DNA of 64,000 nucleotides from Lepeophtheirus salmonis (Eukaryota; Arthropoda; Copepoda; Siphonostomatoida; Caligidae). Position numbers and translations under genes: made by a program. Positions 11,230-22,342 of the stretch are shown here, piece after piece. The stretch spans positions 44,198,383 through 44,262,382 of the forward strand of contig NC_052133.2 in NCBI RefSeq assembly GCF_016086655.4, given 5' to 3'. The notes beneath the pieces are model-generated. The model did not search any database. It was not told where the DNA came from and saw nothing but the letters and a program-made list of their open reading frames with translations. Position 1 is the stretch's first letter, and the number at the start of each line of letters is the position of its first letter.

Positions 11230-12098
11230 TACAGGGTTGATTTTTTGTAGTGGGACAATTAATTTAAATTTTAATGAATCAGAAATTTATACGTCGATTG
11301 TTATCAAATTCCGTGAAAGATATGTTTTGTAACTCAAAATTCATCATGTATAGTTCCGTTTAGTTGACGAAAAAACAAAAAACGAGGACGAATAAAATGG
11401 AGGAACAAAGAAGTGAAATTTGGAAGCTTCTCTCACGCGGTATGTCACCCATGGCAATATCCAAGGAGCTCAGATGCAGCCATATCACTGATTATCGTGC
11501 TAGATATATCTTCAGAACAAAAAAATCCAACTAGAACCATGGTCTTGGGGTGTTGGCTACCAAATTTTTGTAGATAGGAAGGACCAGTTCAATGCAGATG
11601 TTGACATATAAATTCTTGATAAGAAAGTGCTACCTTGGGACAGAGAAAAGTTTGGGGACAACTATTGTTTCACTCAAGACGGAGCTTCGTATCATCGCGC
11701 CGCTAAGACCTAGGCCTGCCTGAGAGACAACTTTCCAGTTTTTTGAGAACTCAAAATATTGCCGCCTCCTCTCCAAACGCGAACCCATTGGGCTAATCTA
11801 TCTAGACGCTTCGGGAGGAGAAGGTGTGTGTTACTCCTCACAGGAGTGTCTTGAAGCTATTATCAAGAAGGAGTGGACCAACCACAAGTCTGACAACATA
11901 GTCAAGGTATGCAAGGGATTTAGGCCAATTATTGAGGCAATCGTTAGAGCTGTGGGATCACATATTGTATGAAAGTTGTACTGAGTATTACAGATGACTT
12001 TCCTAAATAAATGTCCTCACAAAACTTCTCGTTTAAATTTTACTCTTGAAAAATTGAAAATAATTATATATGTACCACTAGATAAGATCAACCCTGTA
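11230..12098 (+). mobile_element. Mariner-like element with dead transposase
   Basis: Inverted termini TACAGGGTTGAT and ATCAACCCTGTA bound about 870 bp, next to TA. The transposase frame opens at 11397 with MEEQRSEIWKLLSRGMSPMA (an HTH start) and is soon broken by stops and deletions. Later pieces include KVLPWDREKFGDNYCFTQDG near 11620-11690, where 'F-x-Q-D-G-A' is the second catalytic Asp motif. The element is inactive. The TIRs match those of 52237-52738. Confidence 0.75.
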
Positions 12099-12237
12099 TA
12101 TTAAAACATTGCAAATATCTCGCAAAAATATTCATGTTTTCATAATAATGGAATATAAAACGAACATATAATATTATGAATTAGTTATATAATTTATTTT
12201 ATTATAAAACAGAGTAATTAAAAAAAGGAAAATCAAC

Positions 12238-12345
12238 CTCAATGACGTCAAAAGGGAACGATTTTACACTCTTTAAGGACCGACAGTGGGACGGGCCTAA
12301 ACTGGACTGTTGTTCTTAGTCCTAAATATGGACCGATAGCAGGTT
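12238..12345. repeat. MITE fragment (GGACT family)
   Basis: 'AATGACGTCAAAAGGGAACGA' followed by TTTAAGGACCGACAGTGGGACGG and TAGTCCTAAATATGGACCGA. The same order of motifs is seen at 15745-15832 and 56740-56850. Partial copy. Confidence 0.5.
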
Positions 12346-12349
12346 TGGT

Positions 12350-12665
12350 TTTTTTTATTTATTTTTAAATAATATCCAAAAATTATAATTTTTTGAAAAA
12401 AATATCAAAAATACATAGCCATACCAAAAAAAAATCAAAAATTATATTTCAAATATTAATTTTTCGGAAAAAAATTTCAAAAATCCACAGCTATTCTCAA
12501 AAAATTTCAAAAATCAACAGCTGTTCACAAAAAATTTCAAATATTATATGTTTTGGAAATTAATTTCAAAAGTTCATAACTATTGACAGAATTTTTTTAA
12601 TTATTATTTATTGGAATTTGGGTGGGTATACAGCCCCTCCAGCCCAAACCCTGCAAACTTCCCTG
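12350..12665 (-). repeat. Dispersed repeat R1, minus orientation
   Basis: The interior has AAATCCACAGCTATTC and AATCAACAGCTGTTCAC blocks. The right end is 'CAGCCCCTCCAGCCC...CCTGCAAACTTCCC', the complement of the left leader at 7375. Non-coding. Confidence 0.65.
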
Positions 12666-13114
12666 GATAGGTGACATGACACTACCTTGAATTCAAACAT
12701 CAAATATTTAATAATGAAATTGACAATTTTAGAGGAGGGGACAATTTGATTAGGATTTTGTATTACACTACTGCGTAGAAAATCGAAACAATAAAAGTGA
12801 ATATATGTACACTTATTTATCAGAAATGTTTAAGCAAAGGACAGCCTTTAAGTATCCTGTGTACTACTTCAAAAAATCCACCGACTGTTTGACTAAATCT
12901 CTTTGCAATTGTAAACAAATAATAATTGATAAAGCTCTGTGGGAATCGGGAATTTAAAGTACTGTAATTAATATTTACTATTAATTAATATAGAGATTAG
13001 ATAAAGATTTTGAGTCATTACAGAAAAATGCCAATAATTGCAAATTGACATAATATTTGCATTTTCAGGAAGAGTAAAGTAAATAAAATATTTCTTCTTA
13101 GACTCCTGAGATGG

Positions 13115-14245
13115 ATAAATAGCTGTGGGTTTTTGAAATTTTTTCCAAAAAAGAATATATTTGAATTTTTTTTTTCCAAAAAATTAAGATTTGAAATTTA
13201 ATTTTTCAAATATTTTTCCAAAAACTTTTTTAATTTAGTGGATTTTTTTAAATACAAAAACTAAGCCTCCTTCCGCTCCAAAAAAGTAAATACATACAAT
13301 ACTGATAAAAAAGAAACCGTTATTTTCTAATTCCGGATGCAATTTTAATTCAAAACTCAAATTATGTTTTTACTATGTTAGTACACATGTCTACAAGGTT
13401 TGTTGACAATATCAGCCATTTGTATTGTCAGTTTGTTTTTGAGAGATCAAAGGATAGACATATTTAGTGTGTTCCACAGTTTTCTGGAAAGAAAAAATCA
13501 ATTTAGATGATAATTCTTTAAAAACTTTTGGAATAATATTTATTCTGAAAAAATAGTTATTTATTACAAAATGCTAAACTTTTTGAAGAATAAACAATCA
13601 TTCAATAGTTTTAATAGAATTTTCCCACAAATTGATTATGTCTTTCCAATTTTGTTCAATACGGGCGGGCCAACCGTTATAATTTACCCATTTTAACAAA
13701 CAGAGCATTGACTACTCTGATTTTGATCCTCAATTATACTTTGAGTCCATCAAGGACTTACACTTATAACTCCACATCAAATCTTCAGTGTTAATCTCCG
13801 TCATTTATAAGCACACGGATTAGTTATTTATTTATACTTAGATGTTCACTTTTCAATAAATAAGCAGCACCCCCTTTCTAAGATATATTTCATACCTCTT
13901 ATATTTTTTGAAATTTTTGTAAAAAAAAATTAACATTTTGTGCACATTAGTAGATTTTTGAAATTATTTTCTAAAAAAATTAATCTTTTGAGAATGGCTA
14001 TTGATTTTTAAATCTTTTTTTACGGAAGATTTTGTATTTGATTTTTTTTTCCAAAAAACTTAATATTTAAAATTTAATTTCTGAATTTTTTATTAACAAC
14101 TGTGGATTTTTGAAATTGTTTTCTACAAAAATTAGTTTTTGCAGAATTAGTACTGATTTTTGAAAAAAAAAAAGAAAAAAAATTGAGATTTTTTTTAGAT
14201 AAATTTAATTTTTCAAATCTTTTCCTAAAAATTCCCAAACTCCCC
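13115..14245. repeat. Two partial R1 repeat copies (13115-13275 and 13895-14245)
   Basis: Both contain the CTGTGG(G/A)TTTTTGAAATTTTTT unit with AAAAAATTAATATTT spacers. The second ends near CCCCCTCCCCCAAG. Between them lies an inverted copy of the palindromic repeat of 8885 (13510-13622). Nothing coding is visible. Confidence 0.55.
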
Positions 14246-15530
14246 CTCCCCCAAGATATGGATAACTCTAAATTTTGTACAAATAGCAACCAAAAAATGA
14301 GATAAAATACTTTAAATGAATATTTTAGAATCCTGTTGATGATTCAAATTTCATTTGATGGTCGATATAAATATGAAGGATGTAATAATGAATTCTTCTT
14401 TTTTAATGAAACCTACTAATTCATATGTATTCTGTGGCAAATTAGATAGTTCAAGGTCCCACTTTTCTTTCACCAGTATAAAAATTATAATGATAGCATC
14501 AATTCATAGTCATTTTATTTACCAATATGGTAAATAAAATGCCCGATGTTGTAATTGAATGATTAATTAGAAGTTATGAAAAGAACAAATTTCTTGACTG
14601 TTTTTTTATTGTTTTCCACGTCCAGCTTTATTTAAATACGCACAACCTCAACTGATACCAGGAAAAGGAAAAAAAAACAGGGTCTTCCGTATTTTTTCGT
14701 ATTGCCAACTGTTTATTATTTAGATATTATCATATATATAAATGTTGGATATTATATGCAATATACATACAGCGTGGGGCCGTTGTTTAACATTGAAATT
14801 AGAGCACCAACAACACCTGCTAATTTATTATATAATTGGAAATTGTTCACAGCTTCAAAAAAATGTGAATTCAAATTCAACCAATCAACGTTCAAAACAC
14901 TGATTTGGAGGGGGGGGGAAGCAAAGAATCGACAGCTAACAACAAAATACACAGCATTAGTGTATTAGTGAGTTGACACCGGGATAAATATTAAAAAATA
15001 AGTTATTACTTTGTGTCCTCAGACAACGACATAGAGATACATTATATAATCACTTATCTTCGAGTATATATAGGAGCAACTTTATTGTTTTAACTGAGCA
15101 CACATTTCAAGACGTAGATAATTCTATAAAGAGATATATTTTTAAATAGTCATTTAGTCGGAACATGACTCAAAAACATGGCGCATATCTTAATTAATCA
15201 TCCTTAAATAAACATCAATTTTCCACGGTACAAGTATACGTACATTATTAAATAACTAAAAAGAATGTACTACCATGTGGTCCTTATAGCTTATAGGTAA
15301 GGAGGAGAAGGGAAGCAGATTGATTGAATTAATCATAATTAGATTCAAACCCTTAAGTCATACTTATGTATAAACATGAGACACTTTAATCCCATGCCCC
15401 GAAACTCAAGGAGCCCACTGATAAGCTATAAAGCTGCATTTTTTGCTATTTATCAATAAGCTGATAAGGCCAACAAATATTTTCAGCCTGGGGATCTATC
15501 ATTGGGTTAAGACGGGCCGGTGAATATAAT
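14246..15530. other. Non-coding stretch with a dispersed repeat (14790-14970)
   Basis: No gene is supported. 14870-14945 (TTCAACCAATCAACGTTCAA..ACACTGATT..GACAGCTAACAACAAAAT) recurs at 16620-16700 and 16815-16890 and, reversed, at 9690-9790. Confidence 0.45.
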
Positions 15531-15636
15531 ATCAGGGGTGTGCAAAAGGGGGCCATTACTCCTCCCCATTTTTGAGAATTTATAATTATCCCATAGCCGC
15601 AAAAATAATGTCATTTCGTTTCATTATAGTTATTGT

Positions 15637-15832
15637 TAGTATCGTGTCGGCCCAATTTTTTGAAGCTCATTCTAGGTCAGTCTCAGTCAAGGACTGGTCC
15701 TTAAATATAACTGAATAACATTAATTAATAAGGAAAAACACATCAATGACGTATAAAAGGATCGAGTTTTCCATTTATTTTTAAAGGACTACAGTGTGGA
15801 ACTCGCCCATAAATAAGGTCCACTTTCAAAAA
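15637..15832. repeat. MITE copy (GGACT family), right end truncated
   Basis: It starts TAGTATCGTGTCGGCCC and continues with CTCATTCTAGGTCAGTCTCAG, which is the uninterrupted version of the site that carries an insertion at 31099-31221. The expected complementary right terminus is missing. Confidence 0.6.
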
Positions 15833-16197
15833 CAGTTTGGAAAGCTTGCTGTTGCATTGAATAAAACTAGCAGAGTTAGATCAGAGTATACAAAAATGTA
15901 TTTGTGCATGAAGAAAAAAAAGTAGGTATTTGATGACGGAGTCAATTTGGCATATTTTATACAACTCCACAAGATATAGAGTTGAATAAAAGAAGAATTA
16001 ATAATAATTTTTATCAACGTAGTGAATTTGTGTTGGATGACAACTCATGAAGACGCGACGCGACACGATACTTCTCCTTACGTCGTATTACAAAATGTAA
16101 TCCCCACCTTAAATACTACGACTCTGATACAATTCAATCAGTTCCTAATAACTGTCCTAAGTGATTGGTTATAGCTTCTACCATCAATATTCATGAG

Positions 16198-16900
16198 TCG
16201 ATTACGCCGTTACCTTCATTCTATATCCCAAACTTTCCTCCAAAAAGAAACAGAAAAAAGGCCCAAAATCCGTTGGTCGTAGTTAGCCAATACTTTCCAA
16301 CTATATAATTCTTATTCAATAAATGCTGGGAATTACAGTAATACCTTGAAATACGAAGCTCGTAAGTAAAAGCAAGTTGTCACATAAGGAATAACTTTTA
16401 AAAAGTCGTGCTTAAACCAGCTCAAGCTTTCCGTCGTCAATTCTTAGCCAGCTCATATCCATATAAAAAAAAACTTGTGTGTCACGTTGTTACCTTTATT
16501 GTATCACGCAACCTTTTCTCGGACAGAAAAAATGACCAAAATCAGTTGGTAGTTAGCCAATTTTTTACGACTATGAAACTTTTATTTAATTATTGTTGGA
16601 AATTGTTTTTGCTTATAAAGGACTTAATTCTACTTCAACCAACTGACGTTTAGAACACTGATTAGAAGAACATAAGTACAAACATCGACAACTAACAACA
16701 AAAAAAAGAGTATATTTATGCTCATTTTTGCTTAGAATCCAGCTAGTTTGTCAAAAATCGTATGTTGAGGGACTGGCATCTCAAAGTATTACTGTAATCT
16801 AAATAAGGGCTCATTTAAATTCAACCAATCAACCTTTAAAACACTCCTAAGGGGGAAGAAGTAGAATCATCGACAGCTGACAGCGAAATAAAATGTAAAT
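16198..16900. repeat. Array of three related dispersed-repeat segments
   Basis: 16198-16340 and 16480-16680 both run from (C/G)GTTGTTACCTTTATT..TATC through a GGxCAGAAA..AAAAT(C)xGTTGGT block to a TATT(C)AAT..TGxTGGxAATT block. The third, shorter piece (16815-16890) has the TTCAACCAATCAACCTTTAA end. Related copies occur at 46985-47040 and 47195-47240. Non-coding; identity unknown. Confidence 0.5.
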
Positions 16901-16928
16901 GGGTATGTTAGTAAGATAACGCTGTGTA

Positions 16929-17487
16929 TACAGGGTGGTCTAGATAAATTAGGGGGGTATTTAAGGTTTATAAAAGAGCAAACCTGGTGCGGATCCAGCT
17001 TTACCATTGTACTGGTAATGAAATTCTTCAAGGGTTTCACAAACAAATGATACATGGCACAAGCCTCATGCTCGACCCTCCCCCAGAGGTCTGAGCTGTT
17101 TGCAGGCCAAAAATCGGGGCTCCGAAAGTGAGGACATTTTGTGACCAAGACATCCTGCACTTTTTTTTTGCCTTGTGGGCCGGTGAACTGTCTTGTTGGA
17201 AGGTGTAATTTCTTCCTGGGACTTCTCCATCCATCCATGGAATGTAAATTAAAAGTCCAGAACCAGTACAATGACAAACCTGGATCCCCACGAGGTCACC
17301 CAGCCTGCAAAAGCTTTTGGTACCGTGTGGCCGAGGTTATCAAGAAAGGCGGATCTCACTATCAATGATTGAAGGTCTTAAGTGTAGCTTTTAAATAACA
17401 AAAAAAAAAAAAGTATGGTTTTACACCATCTAGTTCTTTCGATATAAGCCTTTAAAGAGTATCCTTATTGACCTGGACCACCCTGTA
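16929..17487 (-). mobile_element. Mariner-like deletion derivative, minus strand
   Basis: Terminal TACAGGGTGGTC and GACCACCCTGTA bound about 560 bp. The minus strand keeps the catalytic-region signature RNYTFQQDSSPAHKA (about 17165-17210), then in a shifted frame FWPANSSDL (third acidic motif region) and 'VKLDPHQV', as in mariner/Tc1 C-termini. The N-terminal half is deleted and at least one frameshift splits the remainder, so it cannot move itself. Confidence 0.75.
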
Positions 17488-17959
17488 TAGAAGCAAACAA
17501 TATTAACATCTACTCAGAAAATGAATTTATTTGTTTTATAAGTTATTCGATATTTCCGCCAGGTGGGATCGGGAATGAGGTATCATGTCATACCTATAAC
17601 TTATAACATCCCTACATAAAAAAATATATTAATCTAATGCTTATTAAGATGTAGTTATCCTTGTTTGTTTCTTTAAAATATACATAGGACATAATATTTA
17701 TACATAAAAGGCTTTTGTTATTAAGACCACATAAAATACCTGGGTAACTCAAACGAATATGTACCTAATTATATACCTAAATAAATGTTGATTAGGACAT
17801 CTATCTTCCCTAAGTAGTACGAGTGTCATTAATCAACACATACTACAAATAGTTTCATAAAAATACACAATAACAACAACATCATCAAAAGTCTATGTTC
17901 GTCACGTATTTAATACTTATGTTTAAAATATGTATGCTAATTTCAAAACACATTATAAT

Positions 17960-19819
17960 AGTGTTGTATCGACTCAAGTCGAGTCGAGTCGTTCAGGATC
18001 GACACAGATCGTTCAATTGAAAAAGGAAAAAAGAAAGATAGAACATTAAGTAGCAACACATATTGCCCCTGACAACTGTCCACTTATTAATTTTCTAATA
18101 ATTCTCAGCTATTGTACCTACATTGACTGTTTTTATTCCTTCAATATTGTTTTAGTTATGTCTTGATTGAAACGAAAAATTAGATCAGTAATAGGCTAAG
18201 GAAGTGCCGCTGGAACATAGGGGTAATTGCCCCCTTACTGTTGGGGAATTTTTATAGTTGTTACAAGGGGGAAAAAATTGTATTTTCTAAAAAAAATCAA
18301 ACGTCATAATTTTGGGGAAAAAAAAAATTAAGTTCCTATTCAAATTTGCCATTTACAAAAAAACAAAAAGATTACATAAAATTGTCAAAAAAGCAAAGCC
18401 CCCAACACAGAAACGTTAGTAGAAATACAAGGTTATACCGTAACGCGTTTATGAATTATGTTTGACTTACACCACGCTTTTTAATAGTGACGTCATAGAA
18501 TAAGATTGGTTGTGTGTTTTGCCAAGATCTGTCAGTCTTGCCAGCAGTCGGTACGATACATCAAATTGAAAAAATCTATCAAGACCGATTAGATGATGGT
18601 CTAACCTTGTATTTCTATTAACCTGACTATAAATAAATATTTTTGTTAGTGTCCTGCCCCCCCCCTAAAAAAAAAAAAAAAAAACTGATCACGTCACCGT
18701 GATAAATTTGACATCCCCATTTGCAAACCCATTCTGGCACCTGTTGGCTGAGGTAAGATATTTACAAAGAGGTTTCTAGAGGTGTATTCTTAAAGGTTGA
18801 AGAGGAAGCATAAAAGGAATGAAGTTGGTATCCTGGATGGGAGATAAGTCGCAGAATCTCAATATATTCATCATATATCTTGAAATTACAATTCTATGTC
18901 GACGTGAGGGAACCATATTGACGAACATTTTTACCAACATCTCCTAGTAATTAGTGTGTAATCAGTCTAAAAAAACTAAAAAGATTGTAGTCCTATCCAG
19001 TCCATTTAAAATTTGCCAGGCCTAGATCCGCTCCTTATCGGTCTTTAATGGTAACTGTAACATCTAAAACTACGTAATTACTACTCTACGTTATTTGAGT
19101 CGCTATAGTTATATCATTATTCATTATCTCTTTCAATGAGACAAGATACCTGTAGGAGATGTTTGACTAGAACGTATTATTACATATTCTAGCTATCATT
19201 TATTATTTTCTTATATTCTTCCATCCTAGCTAGGAGTGAAGAAAATAAAAGATAGTTAGGATCGTAGGACCGACTAATCGGTTCTTACGACCGTTGAATG
19301 GTAAAAAAGATCAGACCGATATAAAAAAAAGACTGAAAAGGGGGAGGCTGATTAGGAAATCAGTCCTAAGACCGATCCAACGCTAATAGCTTACCAGTAG
19401 CGTCGTTATCCCATTGGGGGAAGGGACTTGAACACCATCCCCAAAAGAAAAGAAAATATCGTATTTTACTATATATACAATAAACCTATTTATAAAAGTA
19501 ATTATATTACAGTGTTGATTATTTTTGGGGCTAAGCCCCCCCACAAATGATGAAAGCTGACAACGCCCCTCATAACTACCATACTTGTATTAATTGGAAT
19601 CCTTAAAATTAGTATAAAATCTCTAATAACTCATGGATGAAAATCTATCAAATCTCATTTGAGGTCTATAAATTGGTTAAATTGTGATTTGACTATAAAA
19701 TCATTTAGGGACATCGTGCCACGAAACTTAAAACATCATTTGAGGACGTTTAGTGATTAAAAAATCTGACTTATTTGAATTTGAAAATCGACTCACCTTT
19801 TGAGTCGATACAACACTAG
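17960..19819. mobile_element. Long non-autonomous element with perfect 19-bp TIRs
   Basis: The left end TAGTGTTGTATCGACTCAA (17959) and right end TTGAGTCGATACAACACTA (19800-19818) are exact complements. The flanks carry an 11-bp direct repeat CACATTATAAT (17949-17959 and 19820-19830). The 1.86 kb interior is a patchwork: a piece beginning CTGGAACATAGGGGTAATTG (18210, similar to 57605), an A/T-rich stretch, and a GACCGA-rich MITE piece (19255-19390). There is no transposase frame. The ends resemble the shorter GTGTTGTGTCGG MITEs, so the same transposase may have moved both. Confidence 0.7.
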
Positions 19820-20580
19820 CACATTATAATTAATTATTATTATAAAAAATATCCAGTGACATGGATTTGCTATCAAACAGGGATTAAAATACGTTGTTAT
19901 GCATGTTTAAATATCCTCGAAGCATTCATCAAATATATAGGACCTATTAATAATATATGTATGTAATAGGAAGGATCTCTACTCCGATTGGAAAAACAAG
20001 GTATAGGTATGTTAAAAACAGGGGTAGGATGTCACGGATATGTAAGTATAATTAAAACACATGAGACTTACATCAATCTAACTTTATTATTATTATGTAT
20101 TGAGTTGTTAAAATAAATTGAGACTCACACTCTTGTAATATCCTCGTCGGCTTTTCTAAAACTGAAATTTCATTTCAAGACAAGGATGATGGAATTTTCC
20201 CCCCTTACCCTTACTCTTCTCTCTCTTTCTAGCTTTGCTTCGTATTACATACTTACTTACTTTCAAAAACGTATATTATGTTTATGTAGTGTTCTTAGAA
20301 CACTGTTCTATATTGTATCTACTTCAATCTTTCTCTACTCTGATTTTGCTGGCACAGGTGAAATTGTGTGCGATTACTTGAGTTAGTAACTTGACTACTG
20401 CTTGACACAGTAATGTATTTACTATATCGTACATATTTCATTGGCAAAACATAAGGGGTTAAAAAAGACTTTTGTTCCTTCACAAGGATTGCTTCAAGGA
20501 AAAATATGTAGGTACCTAAGTATGACATGAGTCATAGAAGCAAATAACATGACCTTATGAGGTATGTATATTGTTTTACA

Positions 20581-21240
20581 TACAGGGTCCGACCTTTACT
20601 TAACAGCCTACACGATTTTTTTCAATAAATGGATTGGTTCCTAAACTAATCATCCGACTTTAATAAAAAACCAACGCCAAATGAAAGCTGAATTTTGTAT
20701 TATTATTCAATATAACCACCTTTGGCGCGAATAACTGGCTCGGCTCGACCTCAGAAACGGAAGCAGTTCTTGATGACAGTCTTCTTTGGTAGATTCCGAA
20801 ATTCCTCACGAATCCTGGACATCAGCTAGGATTTTGTGTTGCAGGAAGATCCATTAGTGTAACGTTTAACTGTGATTAACAGAAAGAAGGAGTTTGCAGT
20901 TGAGGTCCGGTGAGTTAGGAGGCAAAATCATGGGTCTAACAAAATATTGCTAATCCTTTACCACACACTTCCTAGTCAGCTTCAGCTTTTGTCAGAACAG
21001 TTGAAATCCTTAGCAATGGCCATCATCAATGATTTTTTTTTTTTTTTTTCAAATTTGATGAAATCCTGATCCCTCTGGCAGTCTGACCCCATATTGTGAT
21101 CAACACGCATTGCTTTTGATTAATAATCTCCTCCAGACTATTCCAGTTAGATCCTAACTTTCCAGACAAAGTACCTGTTTAGATTTAACAAGTATTCAAT
21201 CTCAACATCGTCTCGTCCGACGTGGTCGAAGCAAGGACAC
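20581..21240 (-). mobile_element. Mariner-like pseudogene, minus strand
   Basis: It begins with the terminus TACAGGGTCCGACC. On the minus strand the C-terminal part reads ILPPNSPDLN (third catalytic region), then, after frameshifts, RNLPKKTVIKNCFRF and VIRAKGGYIE, the typical mariner ending. Stops and frame changes are frequent. The far terminus is not clear. Confidence 0.65.
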
Positions 21241-22175
21241 TCAACGATTGTTGCACGATTGTGGAACATATACTTCGTTGATCTATGCCATTATTTTATT
21301 TGACGCCAATACTTCTGGCAAACCGCCAAAACGACAAACAACGTTCAATCTTTGTATGCGCATGTGTCAAAGGTGCTCAAAGTTCGTTGTTAAGCTACGG
21401 CCGTACGCTGTACTATGTATTAGGTTTTATCATTTCTCAGAAAATACATTTTTAAATTACGAGACCCCATTAGCAAATAATAAAAAAATACAGTGAAATT
21501 TATATATGTTAAAGCATGGATTTCTCAACCCATAGTTAAAGAGATAATACAATTTAAGCAAGTATTTCCCAAACATTCTCATTTCCTTCATTTTTATCAT
21601 TATCAGACATAGTAAATGGATAGTTAAATAGTATGCGATTAACAAGCTAATTTTTAGTGGCACGGAATGTTGTATAATTATGAAATACACAACTTGACCC
21701 ACGGCCCAAAAGTCAACTTGTGCATCACTAGAATCCTTGTAATTATTTTAATAAAAATATGATACATCTGATGTCACAAATCATACTACCTCTAGACATA
21801 TTATATTCAAAATATGGAGCTTTTGTCCGGATATGGAACAGTTTATTAATCATTTACCTAATACATCAATAATGTGTGAGCGTTTAGGGTTGATTTATAT
21901 ATATTTTATATGAAGCTTATACTATGAAATAATTAAATAGAGAAGATAACAGTAGGAGTAAAATCCCGGAAAACGAGATCCCGAAAGAGAAACCCAACTA
22001 TGCATCTATACTATATCCTTTTAGGTTCACAAATTACATAATTATTACAAACACGTTTAATTATAATCAATTATTATATATACAAAATGTAAATATCCAA
22101 GAAGTCAGGAATGCAAAGAATCGAAGAAATTTCAGGTTTCTATTAACAAGAATTCTCTGAAGAACTCAAGTACTA

Positions 22176-22181
22176 TTTATT
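22176..22181 (-). promoter_or_regulatory. Candidate polyadenylation signal for XPA
   Basis: AATAAA on the minus strand about 160 nt past the XPA stop codon. The region is AT-rich, so chance occurrence is quite possible. Confidence 0.3.
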
Positions 22182-22308
22182 TTATTCAAATACTAAAACT
22201 TTGTACATCGTAGAAGCCTATACAATTAAGAAATAAAATCATATAGTAATAAAGAAATTTTTGTAATAATATATATCTAGGTTTTCTGCCATGGAACTTT
22301 CGGTGGTG

Positions 22309-22309
<1 letters not shown>

Positions 22310-22339
<30 letters not shown>
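22310..22339. repeat. Poly-T tract abutting the XPA stop codon
   Basis: A 30-nt T run. On the minus strand the last two bases of the XPA stop codon TAA are the first bases of this A run, so the 3' UTR begins with a genomic poly-A stretch. Confidence 0.85.

Positions 22340-22342
<3 letters not shown>

Noticed and set aside
16867..17291. Two overlapping minus-strand frames as host genes
   Set aside because: They are frameshifted pieces of one mariner transposase bounded by TACAGGGTGGTC inverted ends.
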